From Vampirovibrio chlorellavorus (GTDB taxonomy: Bacteria; Cyanobacteriota; Vampirovibrionia; Vampirovibrionales; Vampirovibrionaceae), in the NCBI GenBank assembly GCA_903866275.1, contig CAIPMU010000011.1, positions 124,001 to 188,000 of the forward strand: a stretch of 64,000 nt of DNA, written 5' to 3'. Below the pieces are notes generated by a model. It was given only the letters and a program-made list of their open reading frames with translations, was not told the DNA's origin and searched no databases. Shown piece by piece: positions 47,920 to 57,272 of this stretch (position 1 is its first letter; every line of letters begins with the position of its first letter). The translations under genes were made by a program, and so were the position numbers.

Positions 47920-49401
47920 ATGCAACTTAATACTGATCGTGAAAACAGACTCCGGTTTTTGAACATCGATCAACAGACCTCTGAAACATTGTCGGCGATT
48001 TCACCAGTCATTGAACAGCACCTGGAGCCAGTGCTGGAAAAATTTTACCAGCATATCTTTCAGTGGTCTGAGTTGAAGTATAAATTTACCAGTGATGCCC
48101 GTGTCAATTATGCCAAGCAAGCCCAGGCCGAACATTGGAAACTATTGTTTTCGGGCAAATTTGACCATGTCTATCTGGAACGCATTACCACTGTTGGACA
48201 AACACACGAGCAACGAGCCATTGAGCCTCGTTATTATTTGGGTGGCTATTGCTTTGCGCTCACCGAGATGACTGCAGCCTTATTTGAGCACTTCAACCAA
48301 AAAGGCAAAAACCCCAGGGATTTTGTGCCTGCTCTGCAGAGCGTAATGAAGGCTGCATTTCTGGATATGGATTTGGCCATTACAATTTATAACGATACCT
48401 TAAAGAAAACAGCGGCAGAGAGCCTGTCTAAATCCTTGACTGAGGTTTTAGGGCAGGTGTCTGAACTCGATGATCACATTTCGCTCGTGGCCAGCGCGGT
48501 GGAGGAATCCACGGCAAACATCAGCGAAATCCTGAAAGCCAGTGGTCAAGTAGAAGAAAGCGTTAACAAAGTTGGCCAAAACGCCAATCAGGTATCGGAT
48601 AACATGCAGACCGTGGCCGCTGCTACTGAGGAAATGACCACCTCGATTAATACTGTGGCTGCTGCAATGGAAGAGATGGGGGCTTCTTTAAGGGAAGTAT
48701 CCAATAACGCCGCCAAAGCGTCTTCGGTGGCCAGCAATGCGGTGCAAAAGGCGGAATCCACCAAGGCCACGGTGGGCCAGTTGGAAACTTCCGCCAATGA
48801 AATCGGCAAAATCGTGGAAGTGATCAAGGAAATTGCCTCCCAGACCAACCTGTTGGCCCTGAACGCCACCATTGAAGCCGCCAGCGCCGGTGAGGCAGGC
48901 AAGGGCTTCGCGGTGGTTGCCAACGAGGTAAAAGCCCTGGCCAAGCAATCGGCTCAAGCTTCCGAAACGATTCGCAACCAGATTGAGGGCATGCAGGGTA
49001 ATACCCGATCTTCCATTCAGGCCATCAACGATATTACGGTGATCATTGAGGAAATGAACGAGATCAACCACACGATTGCGGGTGCGGTGGAAGAGCAGAA
49101 TGCCACTTCGAATGAAATCTCCCAAAATATAGCGAACACCGCCATGGCCGCGCAGGAAGTCTCCAGAAACATCTCTGATTCCGCAACACTCTCGAATGAC
49201 GTAGCCTTGAGTGTGGACGAGTCGAAGAATGCCATTCGCGAGATTGGCCGAAATCTTGAGGAGTTGAGTCTGGGGGCCAAGGAAATGGCGAAAACATCCG
49301 CCAAGACTGCCGCAACCTCTTCAGAAATTACGGCGAGCATTCAGCAGACCATCGACAGTTCTTCGCAAGAGCAACCTCAGATAGCGCGGACGGCAGTCTA
49401 A
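47920..49401 (+). CDS. Globin-coupled chemoreceptor (HemAT-like)
   Basis: A soluble 493-residue chemoreceptor with an N-terminal protoglobin sensor (about 1-165) and an MCP signalling domain (about 180-480). In the globin part His96, in TTVGQTHEQRAIEP, is the likely proximal heme ligand, and Tyr43 in EKFYQHIF occupies the distal B10-like position typical of HemAT oxygen sensors. The signalling tip [24 protein letters not shown] is canonical. It has no membrane segment and is presumably cytoplasmic, sensing O2 or other gases. GAGGG precedes the ATG at 47920. It is transcribed away from the che operon behind a long leader. Confidence 0.93.
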   Translation: MQLNTDRENRLRFLNIDQQTSETLSAISPVIEQHLEPVLEKFYQHIFQWSELKYKFTSDARVNYAKQAQAEHWKLLFSGKFDHVYLERITTVGQTHEQRAIEPRYYLGGYCFALTEMTAALFEHFNQKGKNPRDFVPALQSVMKAAFLDMDLAITIYNDTLKKTAAESLSKSLTEVLGQVSELDDHISLVASAVEESTANISEILKASGQVEESVNKVGQNANQVSDNMQTVAAATEEMTTSINTVAAAMEEMGASLREVSNNAAKASSVASNAVQKAESTKATVGQLETSANEIGKIVEVIKEIASQTNLLALNATIEAASAGEAGKGFAVVANEVKALAKQSAQASETIRNQIEGMQGNTRSSIQAINDITVIIEEMNEINHTIAGAVEEQNATSNEISQNIANTAMAAQEVSRNISDSATLSNDVALSVDESKNAIREIGRNLEELSLGAKEMAKTSAKTAATSSEITASIQQTIDSSSQEQPQIARTAV

Positions 49402-49438
49402 ACGAATCCAGTTCTTTTTTCAAACGGAGAGCAACGAG

Positions 49439-49470
49439 CGGGAAGAGGAAGTGATTTCTCTTCCCGTTTG
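49439..49470 (+). terminator. Rho-independent terminator
   Basis: CGGGAAGAG/CTCTTCCCG stem followed by TTTGTTTT, 38 bases past the globin receptor stop. Confidence 0.8.
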
Positions 49471-49539
49471 TTTTGCAGTCGTTCAAAGCCAGAATATCGC
49501 CTGAATGGTGACCGGGCAAGCTGAAAGGGACCCGGCTTA

Positions 49540-51675
49540 CTAGCTGGAATAACCATAGTTGTCCACGTAATCGCTGCTGCCAATGGTACCCACTGCTTGC
49601 ACCTGAATATCCGGGATTAATTCACTGTAAGCCATCACGGTAATGACGGGAATGTGTCGATCCAGCACCTGAAACAACGGCAAACGAATGCGCGGCGAGC
49701 AAAGAATCACGGGCACCCGGTCATAGGTTTCCTGCACCCGGCGAATGGTTTCGCCGGTCATTTCAATCAGTTCCTGCATTTGCAAGGGGTTCAGCAGGAA
49801 CATGGTGCCCAGCTCCGTGCGCTGGCAACTGTCATCCAGCATTTTCTCCCACTCATTGGAGAGCGTCACGGCATAGAGGTTCTTGTTCTTGTCGCAATGC
49901 ATCAGGCAGATCTGGCGGCCTAAGGCGGCTCGTAGGCGTTCTGAGAGAATGTCCGGCTCCTTACTGAAGCGGGCGTAATCGCTCAGGCGTTCAAAGACAA
50001 ACATAATATCTTTAATGGACACTTTTTCCCGAATGAGATTGACGAAAATTTTGCGTAAATCGTTGGGGGTCATAATGGCTGGCACCAGCTCCTGAATCAG
50101 GGACTGATCCTGCTGGCGCACCAGCTCCATGAGTTTCAGCACGTCCATCTTGGTCATCACTTCATCCACGTGCTTAATCACCACCTCACGCAGGTGCCCG
50201 ATCAAGGCGTCCGTGGCATCCACCGCGCTGCGCTGCAAAATTTCCGGGATGTCCGGGGAGGTCAGCCAGTAGGCCTCTTCCAGCCCGTAGGTGGGTTCCA
50301 TATCCGTAATCACGTTATTGGGCGGGCGCAGATTTTGGGCCTGAAAATAGTTGGCCGGAATCATATACCGATCCGGGTACACGTTGGCTGCGGCCACCGG
50401 ATTGCCCCGAATGGAGATCAGGTATTCGTTGGGGCCTAAATTGGCACTATCCATAATGCGGATGTTGGGCAGAATGAAACCCAGCTCATCGGTCATCTGG
50501 GAGCGCAGCCCGGCAATTTTACCCAGCAGTTGCCCGTTCTGATCCGGGTCGGCAATGATCAACAGATCATTGCCCACTTGCAGGCTGAGGGGATCCACGC
50601 CCAGTTTTTCGTACATGCGGTTGGGGTTAATCAGTTCCGCCATGTTATCCTTGGCCTGATCCAATTGCCCTAATTGTTGTTGCACATCGTTGGTGAGAAA
50701 CACGCTCAAGGCAATCCCCACCAGAATGATCGCAATGGGCAAAAAGGTATAAATGGGGAGCCCAGTGCCCATCAGCCCCGAAATCCCCATGACGGCCAAA
50801 AAGAAGGCGGCAAACAGCAAGCCGTAGGGTTTATTTTGTACTTGCGCAAATAAATCTTTCGCCAAGCTGCCCTCGCTGGCGGTTGAACGGCTCATCATCA
50901 AACCCGAGGCGACTGACATCAGCAGGGCGGGAATTTGTGCGGCCAGACCGTCCCCGACGGTCAGTACGGTGTAATGGGTGAGTGCTTCATCAATGGCCAT
51001 GCCGTTCATCAGCATCCCGATGGCCAGGCCGCCAATGGCGTTGATCACCGTAATAATAATCCCGGCGACCGCATCCCCTTTTACGAACTTCATGGCCCCA
51101 TCCATCGAACCAAACAGGGCCGATTCCCGTTGCAGATCTTCCCGCTTTTTAATGGCCATTTCCGGGCTAATTAAACCGGCGTTGAAATCCGCGTCGATGG
51201 TCATCTGTTTGCCGGGCATGGCGTCCAGGGCAAAACGCGCGCCGACTTCCGCAATCCGCTCCGCGCCCTTGGTAATAACCATAAACTGCACAATGGTGAT
51301 GATGATAAAGATCACCGCCCCCACAATCAAGTTACCGCCGGTCACAAATTGCCCAAAGGTATGAATAATGCTACCCGCCTCCCCTTTGGCCAGAATGGAG
51401 CGGGTGGCGGCAATACTCAGCGCCAGCCGGAGCATGGTGCCCACCAGAATGATGGAGGGAAAGGCCGCCATATCCAGCGGTTTTTGTACATAGAGGGACA
51501 TCATCAGCAGAATGACGCCCAGGGCAATGTTCATGCTGATCACAAAGTCCAGCAGCAGGGGCGGCATGGGCATCAGCATGATCACCACCAACGCCATAAT
51601 CAAGCCGCCCAACAGAATCTCTGTTAAGGGTGGAACGGCAAAACTATTGTTGGGGGGTGGCTGAGCCACGTCCAA
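49540..51675 (-). CDS. flhA: Flagellar export apparatus protein FlhA
   Basis: Large inner-membrane subunit of the flagellar type III export gate. The 711 residues start with about eight hydrophobic segments (to about 330). The FHIPEP signature region is GARFALDAMPGKQMTIDADFNAGLI. The cytoplasmic domain (about 350-700) forms the nonameric ring that receives chaperone-cargo complexes. It is the last gene of the minus-strand flagellar operon and begins just after fliH. The usual neighbours flhB, fliI and flagellin are not in the window. Confidence 0.96.
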   Translation of the reverse strand: MDVAQPPPNNSFAVPPLTEILLGGLIMALVVIMLMPMPPLLLDFVISMNIALGVILLMMSLYVQKPLDMAAFPSIILVGTMLRLALSIAATRSILAKGEAGSIIHTFGQFVTGGNLIVGAVIFIIITIVQFMVITKGAERIAEVGARFALDAMPGKQMTIDADFNAGLISPEMAIKKREDLQRESALFGSMDGAMKFVKGDAVAGIIITVINAIGGLAIGMLMNGMAIDEALTHYTVLTVGDGLAAQIPALLMSVASGLMMSRSTASEGSLAKDLFAQVQNKPYGLLFAAFFLAVMGISGLMGTGLPIYTFLPIAIILVGIALSVFLTNDVQQQLGQLDQAKDNMAELINPNRMYEKLGVDPLSLQVGNDLLIIADPDQNGQLLGKIAGLRSQMTDELGFILPNIRIMDSANLGPNEYLISIRGNPVAAANVYPDRYMIPANYFQAQNLRPPNNVITDMEPTYGLEEAYWLTSPDIPEILQRSAVDATDALIGHLREVVIKHVDEVMTKMDVLKLMELVRQQDQSLIQELVPAIMTPNDLRKIFVNLIREKVSIKDIMFVFERLSDYARFSKEPDILSERLRAALGRQICLMHCDKNKNLYAVTLSNEWEKMLDDSCQRTELGTMFLLNPLQMQELIEMTGETIRRVQETYDRVPVILCSPRIRLPLFQVLDRHIPVITVMAYSELIPDIQVQAVGTIGSSDYVDNYGYSS

Positions 51676-51685
51676 AAGCCTCCGG

Positions 51686-52399
51686 TTACGGGGTGTAACT
51701 GCCCAATAGCTGGCGTAAAATGCCTAACTGGGTAGAAAACGAGGCGTCTATCAGGCCGCTGTTGGTTTCCAGAATACAGCTGCCCTCATCCACACCGGGA
51801 TCATCCATCACGATGATTTCCGCATGCAGGTTGGGGATTGGATCATCCTTGAGCATTTTTTTCACCGTCCCCGAATCGTCGGGGTGCAGTTTGAGCAGGA
51901 TGCTTTTGGTGTTGCGTCCGGCTTTCTGAATGGTGTCTTTTACCAAATTGAGCACGAGTGTTTCATCGCAACTGACTTCGGTTTTGATGATGCGGGCAGC
52001 CACTTCCACGGCCAGTCCGCCAATTTCATCGGCCAGCGATAGCAAGGCTTCCTCGCGCCCGTTGAGCAGTTGATTGATGTTGCCGCGCAAGTCCTCAATG
52101 GCGGTGCGGGCCTGGGTCAGCCCTTCGTCAAACCCTTGGGCCTGTGCGTTTTCCCGAATAGCGTTGGCCTCTTCATAAGCCTTGCTGATCAGGTTTTTAT
52201 CTTCAATCCGCCGGTAACCCCGGCGGCGATCGTTTCGGGTGTCGGCACTGCGCCGCTCGGGTGCCTCCCCGGATTCAACCGTTTCTTCGTTCCATGACAA
52301 CGGATCCGCTTCGGCCAGCCCTGCATCCAATCCATCCGCGCTAAAGCCGTCCCCGGCTGGGGGCAGGTGATGTCCGGCGAGTTTTTTCTTGATGATCAT
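51686..52399 (-). CDS. fliH: Flagellar assembly protein FliH (ATPase stator)
   Basis: A 237-residue protein of the FliH/SctL/V-ATPase subunit E family, which tethers and regulates the export ATPase FliI. An N-terminal low-complexity tail is followed by a long helix (about 65-120, SKAYEEANAIRENAQAQGFDEG...). The globular C-terminal domain has LKLHPDDSGTVKKML and GSCILETNSGLIDASFSTQL, the conserved end of the family. It lies ten bases before flhA. No fliI follows it here, so the ATPase gene must be elsewhere. Confidence 0.85.
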   Translation of the reverse strand: MIIKKKLAGHHLPPAGDGFSADGLDAGLAEADPLSWNEETVESGEAPERRSADTRNDRRRGYRRIEDKNLISKAYEEANAIRENAQAQGFDEGLTQARTAIEDLRGNINQLLNGREEALLSLADEIGGLAVEVAARIIKTEVSCDETLVLNLVKDTIQKAGRNTKSILLKLHPDDSGTVKKMLKDDPIPNLHAEIIVMDDPGVDEGSCILETNSGLIDASFSTQLGILRQLLGSYTP

Positions 52400-52455
52400 A
52401 GGATGGTTTTGGCTCCAGGGCTTACAAGGATTTGCAGGTGATTGGGCGTTGCGCC

Positions 52456-53508
52456 TTAACTGGCATTCAGGCGTCTGATCAGGTGTTGATACAAAATGCT
52501 TTCAATGCGAGGGGGCAGCGTTACACTGGAATCAGTCGCCCCTTCGTCAGGCGAGTAGGATTGCCCGGAGAGACGCCTGTAATGGGCCTCCAGATAGCGT
52601 TGAACCAATGGACGCTCATCTTTTACCCATGATAGCAGCTTTTCAGGCGGATTACTTTCCACCAGTGCCAGAATGCCTTTATAGGCTTCCGTTTTGGCGG
52701 CTGGGCTGTTCTTTTTAAGCGTGGCCTTCAGTTTTTTCAGGTGAGCTTCCACGCTGGCCAAATCCAGATTGTCGCTGACATGCTGAGGGTAGCTATAATA
52801 GGTGACCAGTTCTTTCTCCGATTCAGTAAAACGGGACAGAATCCGGCTGCGCTGAGGCGCTGGCAGGGTACCCAGCAATAAGGCCACGGCGGCGTATTTA
52901 TCGTGAGCCGATGGGCCTTTGGGCTGAACTGGATTCCCGGAAGTGGACGCTAAAGGTTCTGCTCCGTAGGCGGGCGATAGGGGCATTGATTGCGTAATGG
53001 CGAGCGAGTCTGCGTGGACAATTGGGCCGTTGATCTCCTCGTATTCGGTAATCAGTTCGATGAGCTTGCCTTCGGCGGCCTTTTGAATAATGTCAATCTG
53101 CTGGGCCATTGTGAACTGAAACTCGGGGGTATGCTCTTGCCCGTAAGTTGCGGCCACCAGCTGTTTGGCCTGCTCATAAATGTGCAGGGCCAAATTCTGA
53201 ATCATCTCCTGTTTGATGCTGCCGCCAATGCCCATGCTGGCAAATTTGGCCAGTGCATCATAGAGGCCTTCGCAGAAGAGGGTGAGCCCCTGGGCCACCA
53301 TATCGGCATCGAGGGGGATGGGCTGATTGGGGTCTGGGCCTTCCAGTCCCGGCTCCTGAATAAGCTGGCCAGCGGCAATTTCAGTGAATTCAGACAGTAC
53401 CCGGCTGTCATGTTCATACTCTTCCGGGATGAGACCTAGAATATCCAGGCGGGCCAGCAGCGATTGCCGGGTTTGTTCAATTAAGCTGTTTAAATCCATC
53501 TCAGGCAT
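52456..53508 (-). CDS. Highly divergent FliG-like flagellar switch protein
   Basis: A 350-residue protein occupying the fliG slot between fliF and fliH. The first about 190 residues are helical and unlike FliG. Residues 204-262 (KYAAVALLLGTLPAPQRSRI... and on) resemble the FliG N-domain that binds FliF, and 275-311 (YKGILALVESNPPEKLLSW... and on) resemble the FliG middle domain, with the usual EHPQ motif replaced by DERP. A normal torque-generating C-domain, with its conserved charged residues, is not visible; the protein ends soon after. It may be a truncated or rearranged FliG. Start ATG at 53508. Family assignment is inference from position and partial resemblance. Confidence 0.5.
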   Translation of the reverse strand: MPEMDLNSLIEQTRQSLLARLDILGLIPEEYEHDSRVLSEFTEIAAGQLIQEPGLEGPDPNQPIPLDADMVAQGLTLFCEGLYDALAKFASMGIGGSIKQEMIQNLALHIYEQAKQLVAATYGQEHTPEFQFTMAQQIDIIQKAAEGKLIELITEYEEINGPIVHADSLAITQSMPLSPAYGAEPLASTSGNPVQPKGPSAHDKYAAVALLLGTLPAPQRSRILSRFTESEKELVTYYSYPQHVSDNLDLASVEAHLKKLKATLKKNSPAAKTEAYKGILALVESNPPEKLLSWVKDERPLVQRYLEAHYRRLSGQSYSPDEGATDSSVTLPPRIESILYQHLIRRLNAS

Positions 53509-53557
53509 GGGCCTAGTCCTCGTTAATTATGGCGTCGATGTGGACCTTTTTTCGCTT

Positions 53558-54076
53558 TTATCGCTTCCAGTTCATGAACCAGGGCATTTGGGCGGACACT
53601 GGGCCTCCCAGTTCTTCTTGCAGCAGGTTATCAGCGGTTTGTTTCATGATGAGTTGCAAATCTTTTTCGCTGTTGAACCCGGAAGCCAATTGGGGGTTGG
53701 GACGATGCAAAAGGCCCACCAACAGTTTGGCTAAATTAAACAGTTTCCAGGCCAGCCGCTCGGTGTGCTCTCGGCGCACAGGCCAGTCCAGACCAGTATC
53801 GCGTAATTTTTTCGTAATTTGATTGATGCCGCGCAAGAAGAGTTCAATAATCTGGTGGGCGTGTTGGGCCTCAATCACAAAGGGCTCGGAGCTTTGGGGA
53901 AGTGCAATGTCCCGGTGGTCACAGAGCTCCTGCGCCGCAATTCGTGTGAAGGTGAAAATGATGGTGCGCGTTTCAGTCACTTCCGTTTCCGCCACCCCCA
54001 TGCCGCTCAATCGATCGCAGATGCGAGAGGCCCATTCGTTGGCCAAATCTTCGGCTTGAAAAAAAGGTTCGCTCAT
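53558..54076 (-). CDS. Hypothetical protein in flagellar operon
   Basis: A 172-residue helical protein, not recognised. It shows FQAEDLANEWASRICDRLSGMG, an internal helix with KLLVGLLHRPNPQLASG, and a C-terminal tail MPWFMNWKR. No signal peptide or membrane segment. It lies between fliF and the FliG-like gene on the same strand, with gaps of about 50-80 bases, so it is probably co-expressed and may be a partner of the MS-ring/switch complex. The ATG at 54076 is preferred because GGAAG lies five bases upstream; earlier GTG (54088) and ATG (54079) starts also fit. Confidence 0.6.
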   Translation of the reverse strand: MSEPFFQAEDLANEWASRICDRLSGMGVAETEVTETRTIIFTFTRIAAQELCDHRDIALPQSSEPFVIEAQHAHQIIELFLRGINQITKKLRDTGLDWPVRREHTERLAWKLFNLAKLLVGLLHRPNPQLASGFNSEKDLQLIMKQTADNLLQEELGGPVSAQMPWFMNWKR

Positions 54077-54156
54077 CATCTCTTCCACTGGGGGGTTGGT
54101 TTAGGTTTAGCTTGTACAGAGTAAGGAAGCCGTCAGTGCCTTCCCACAGACTTCGT

Positions 54157-55845
54157 TTAGGAGGATTCTATCCAGCTCTGGATCTGAAGATCCAAGTTAT
54201 CATCTTCCAAATCTTCATCGCTGACCACGTCCCGCAATTCGGCCAGGGTTTGCTGTAAGCCGTTGCTACCCATGCCCAGATTGGTGGCCATGGGGGTCGG
54301 TTGAGGCGTTGCTGCGGAGACCAGGGCCTGGGTTTGTTCCAGTTGACGCTGCTGGGCTTCCAGTAACATTTGGGTCTGTTGCTGGGTGGCCCTCAGTTGT
54401 GCCTGCTGCTGACTGGAAAGTTCGCGCAGATGCTGTAACTCCTGCTGGGTTTGCAGAAAGCTTTCATCCACCAGGCTTTTACCGCCACCCCGTTGCAGAC
54501 TCAGCAGGATAATCATCACCACGCAAAAGGCGATGGCACCACCGGCCCAATACAACCAGGTGAAATCCGTTGGGCTGTCGGCAGGGCTGGCCGAGTGCGA
54601 GCTGTTGATTGGCGTACTTTGTTGCATCACGCTGTGGGCGATACTGACGTTATCGGGTTGTACCTGTGGACTGGCTGCACGGGCAATCAGGGTTTTTAAA
54701 TCGCCAATGCTGAGATCAGCGGGCATATGCTGGGAATCGATGGTCACCGCGATGGAGATGTCTTCAATCATGCCCACGGGACGGGTTTCCACCCACTGGG
54801 TCTTGGAGTTGTTATAGCTGACTTCCACGCCGTTGCGCAGGTAATCCTTGCCACTGCCACCGCTCATGCTGGCCGTGGTATTGGCCATGCTGTTGGGCAA
54901 CAAGCTGCTGGCGGGGCCTCCAGAACCCGCGCCACCGCGAGCGTTCAGGTTTTCGTTGAAGGCCTGTTTGCTGCTGACCACGCCGCCTCGGGGGTTATAC
55001 TCCTGACTCATGGTTTCCTTGGACGCTTGCCGAACCTGCGTGCTGACCGTGACCACATAATTACCGGCACCCACCAATCGATCCAGTTGGGCGGCCACTT
55101 TTTGCTTCATGTAATTATCCTGATCTTCCAGCTTGTCCTCGATATCGCTGCCGGCATCCAGCACGCTGTTGTAGGTGTTGCCATTGGTATCCGAAATCGC
55201 CACATGGTTGGATTCCAGCCCTTGCAGACTGCCCACGATCAGGTTGGTGATGGCGCGCACTTTGTCCCGACTAAGTCGCGTGCCGACCGGTAGGGAGACC
55301 TGCACACTAGCGGACAGTGGTTTCTCTTCGCTCTTGAACAAAGTTTGCTCTGGGATGGCAATGTTCACCGAGGCATCTTCAATGGGATCAATCTTTTTAA
55401 TCAGGCGGGTCAATTCGCCTTGCTGAGAACGAATCAGTTTGATGCGTTTCTCCTCGCGGGAGGCGGTTAAGTCGCCCTTATCAAAGGATTCCAGTCCGAC
55501 GTTTTTATCCATCAACCCGGATTGCACCAGTGTAATCAACGCTTTATCGCGGTCTTTTTGCCTGGCGGTTGATTCAAACTTCAGGGTGATTTTATCGCCC
55601 ACGCTGTCTTGCAATAGATGCAGCCCTTGTCGGGCCAGAAGCGCCTGAATTTCAATGGCTTTGCCCTGGTTGGTGACCAGCGCCAGGCTCATCTGATCTT
55701 TGTCCAGTGCTTTATCTTCTTCGCTGGTTTTCCCCCCGCCCTGCATTACAAAAAACAGCACCACGCCAATAAGCACCAGCAACGCACCGGCGGCGCCAGC
55801 CAGCATTCGTCTGTCTTGCATCAAGGCTTGGAGTTGTGGGGGCAT
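54157..55845 (-). CDS. fliF: Flagellar MS-ring protein FliF
   Basis: Builds the MS ring in the inner membrane. The 562 residues have a first membrane helix (about 15-34, AGAAGALLVLIGVVLFFVM), a periplasmic region with ring-building motifs (ASVNIAIPEQTLF, ASVQVSLPVGTRL, VVTVSTQVR), and a second membrane helix (about 430-452). The cytoplasmic tail is Gln-rich and coiled-coil-like, and its last about 30 residues (LQQTLAELRDVVSDEDLEDD... SWIESS) are the expected FliG-binding segment. That segment ends right at the stop. The next genes in the operon are an unknown protein and the divergent FliG-like gene. Confidence 0.93.
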   Translation of the reverse strand: MPPQLQALMQDRRMLAGAAGALLVLIGVVLFFVMQGGGKTSEEDKALDKDQMSLALVTNQGKAIEIQALLARQGLHLLQDSVGDKITLKFESTARQKDRDKALITLVQSGLMDKNVGLESFDKGDLTASREEKRIKLIRSQQGELTRLIKKIDPIEDASVNIAIPEQTLFKSEEKPLSASVQVSLPVGTRLSRDKVRAITNLIVGSLQGLESNHVAISDTNGNTYNSVLDAGSDIEDKLEDQDNYMKQKVAAQLDRLVGAGNYVVTVSTQVRQASKETMSQEYNPRGGVVSSKQAFNENLNARGGAGSGGPASSLLPNSMANTTASMSGGSGKDYLRNGVEVSYNNSKTQWVETRPVGMIEDISIAVTIDSQHMPADLSIGDLKTLIARAASPQVQPDNVSIAHSVMQQSTPINSSHSASPADSPTDFTWLYWAGGAIAFCVVMIILLSLQRGGGKSLVDESFLQTQQELQHLRELSSQQQAQLRATQQQTQMLLEAQQRQLEQTQALVSAATPQPTPMATNLGMGSNGLQQTLAELRDVVSDEDLEDDNLDLQIQSWIESS

Positions 55846-56089
55846 TGAGGGTATCCGTCCTTGTCCAATCGGCGGGCCAGATCCAATAAGAAGCCGGACC
55901 TTTCCTATCTTAGAGTGAAAAGGGCTGGGCCTTTATCGGTCGGATGAGGGATCTTGCCGCCAGACTACTCCTCAAGACAGAGGAGATCGGCTGGTTTGAC
56001 TGTAATCCGGTTTCTCAATTACGCAATCCGGGGGACTGACCCTTGGGTTTGCATTGGCCGTAGCTGGCGTCGGCAGTAGCCTTTGATGC

Positions 56090-56437
56090 TTAAATCTGAA
56101 TTTGCAGAATTTTATCGTAAGCTTGCACGACTTTGGTGGCCACCTGTGTGGTGATGCTGACCATCAGTTCCGCCTTGGCGTTGGCGATCATGAGATCATG
56201 CACATCCACGTTGCCAGTGGTCATGGCATCGTGCATCAGGGCATCCGGGGCGCTCACGGTGTCGTTCAGGCTTTGCACCGTATGAGACAGCACGTTCTGA
56301 AAGTTGGGCTTTTCCGTGCCGTCCATGCCTTGCACATCCAGGCTGGGTTGGAGCTGGCGCACCTGGCCGGTCATTTGGGTCTGGAACGGATTTTTGACCC
56401 CTTGCAGGGAGAGTTTGGGAATGGCTGGGAATTGCAT
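56090..56437 (-). CDS. fliE: Flagellar hook-basal body protein FliE
   Basis: Small export-gate and MS-ring-to-rod junction protein. The product, about 115 residues, ends with the conserved helix-turn-helix: VSAPDALMHDAMTTGNVDVHDLMIANAKAE followed by MVSITTQVATKVVQAYDKILQIQ. The ATG at 56437 is used, with GGAG ten bases upstream; an upstream TTG (56458) gives seven extra residues. It lies between the transglycosylase gene and fliF, the usual early basal-body neighbourhood. Confidence 0.93.
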   Translation of the reverse strand: MQFPAIPKLSLQGVKNPFQTQMTGQVRQLQPSLDVQGMDGTEKPNFQNVLSHTVQSLNDTVSAPDALMHDAMTTGNVDVHDLMIANAKAELMVSITTQVATKVVQAYDKILQIQI

Positions 56438-56515
56438 TGCGGTGTTACTCCATGACAATCGGAAAATAGTGAAAATAGGTGTGTCGGGCCTTGGGCCAGA
56501 CCGTCGGTAATCGGG

Positions 56516-57187
56516 TTAGGCTGGGTTGTTCTGCTTGCTTTGCAGATAATTCGTGAGGATGGTGCGCACGTAGTGCTGGGTTTCCTGATACGGTGGAATT
56601 CCCTTGTACTTGGCCACCGCACCGGGCCCGGCATTATAAGCGGCCAATGCCAGCGGGATATTGCCGTTGAATTGGGTAAGCAAGCCTTTCATATAGCGAA
56701 TGCCGCCATCCAGATTCTGGGCCGGATCTTGTGGGTTAGTGACGCCCAATTGCTGAGCGGTGCCGGGCATCAGTTGCATTAATCCCATTGCGCCGGATTT
56801 GGAGACAGCAGCGGGATTGAACCCGGATTCCTGCTGAATGATGGCGTTGATCAGGCTTTTATCCACGCCGTACCGGCTGCTGAGGTTTTCCACCAGCGGT
56901 TGGGCTATTTCAAATTGGGGCGAAACACCGTCGCTCGCAGAGGCGGCATTGCCGGATGCAGTCGGTGCAGCATTCAGGTAAAACTGAAACGGCTTGGGCC
57001 CGCTGGTTTCAGCGTTGCCTAAAGGATTCACAGGCAGAGTGCCGGTGTTTGCATTTAATGGGCCCGCATTCAGCGCAGCAGCTTTGCGGGCCTCCATGCT
57101 TTGCATCAGGGTTTCAATCTGTTGCACCCGGCTCTCAATGGCCTCCAGGCCACCGCCGCTCATATTGTTTGAAATACTGCCGATCAT
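56516..57187 (-). CDS. Lytic transglycosylase (SLT domain) in the flagellar operon
   Basis: Peptidoglycan-cleaving enzyme, likely used to open the wall for the rod. The 223-residue protein has an N-terminal about 100-residue region with no signal peptide, then the SLT domain. The catalytic Glu is in [34 protein letters not shown] and [21 protein letters not shown] complete the lysozyme-like fold. AAGGA precedes the ATG at 57187. No signal peptide suggests export through the flagellar apparatus itself, as known for FlgJ-type muramidases. It sits between flgC and fliE. Confidence 0.88.
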   Translation of the reverse strand: MIGSISNNMSGGGLEAIESRVQQIETLMQSMEARKAAALNAGPLNANTGTLPVNPLGNAETSGPKPFQFYLNAAPTASGNAASASDGVSPQFEIAQPLVENLSSRYGVDKSLINAIIQQESGFNPAAVSKSGAMGLMQLMPGTAQQLGVTNPQDPAQNLDGGIRYMKGLLTQFNGNIPLALAAYNAGPGAVAKYKGIPPYQETQHYVRTILTNYLQSKQNNPA

Positions 57188-57272
57188 CTTAAAAATCCTT
57201 TTTTAAAACTTTTTTAAACTCATCGAGAAATAAATCAGACGGGTGAGTCTGTTGCCGGACTTAGCGCGTCAA

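Noticed and set aside
33274-49401. Long internal repeats among chemoreceptor genes considered as mobile or CRISPR-like repeats
   Set aside because: The similarity is explained by conserved MCP signalling domains in four receptors, not by a mobile element.
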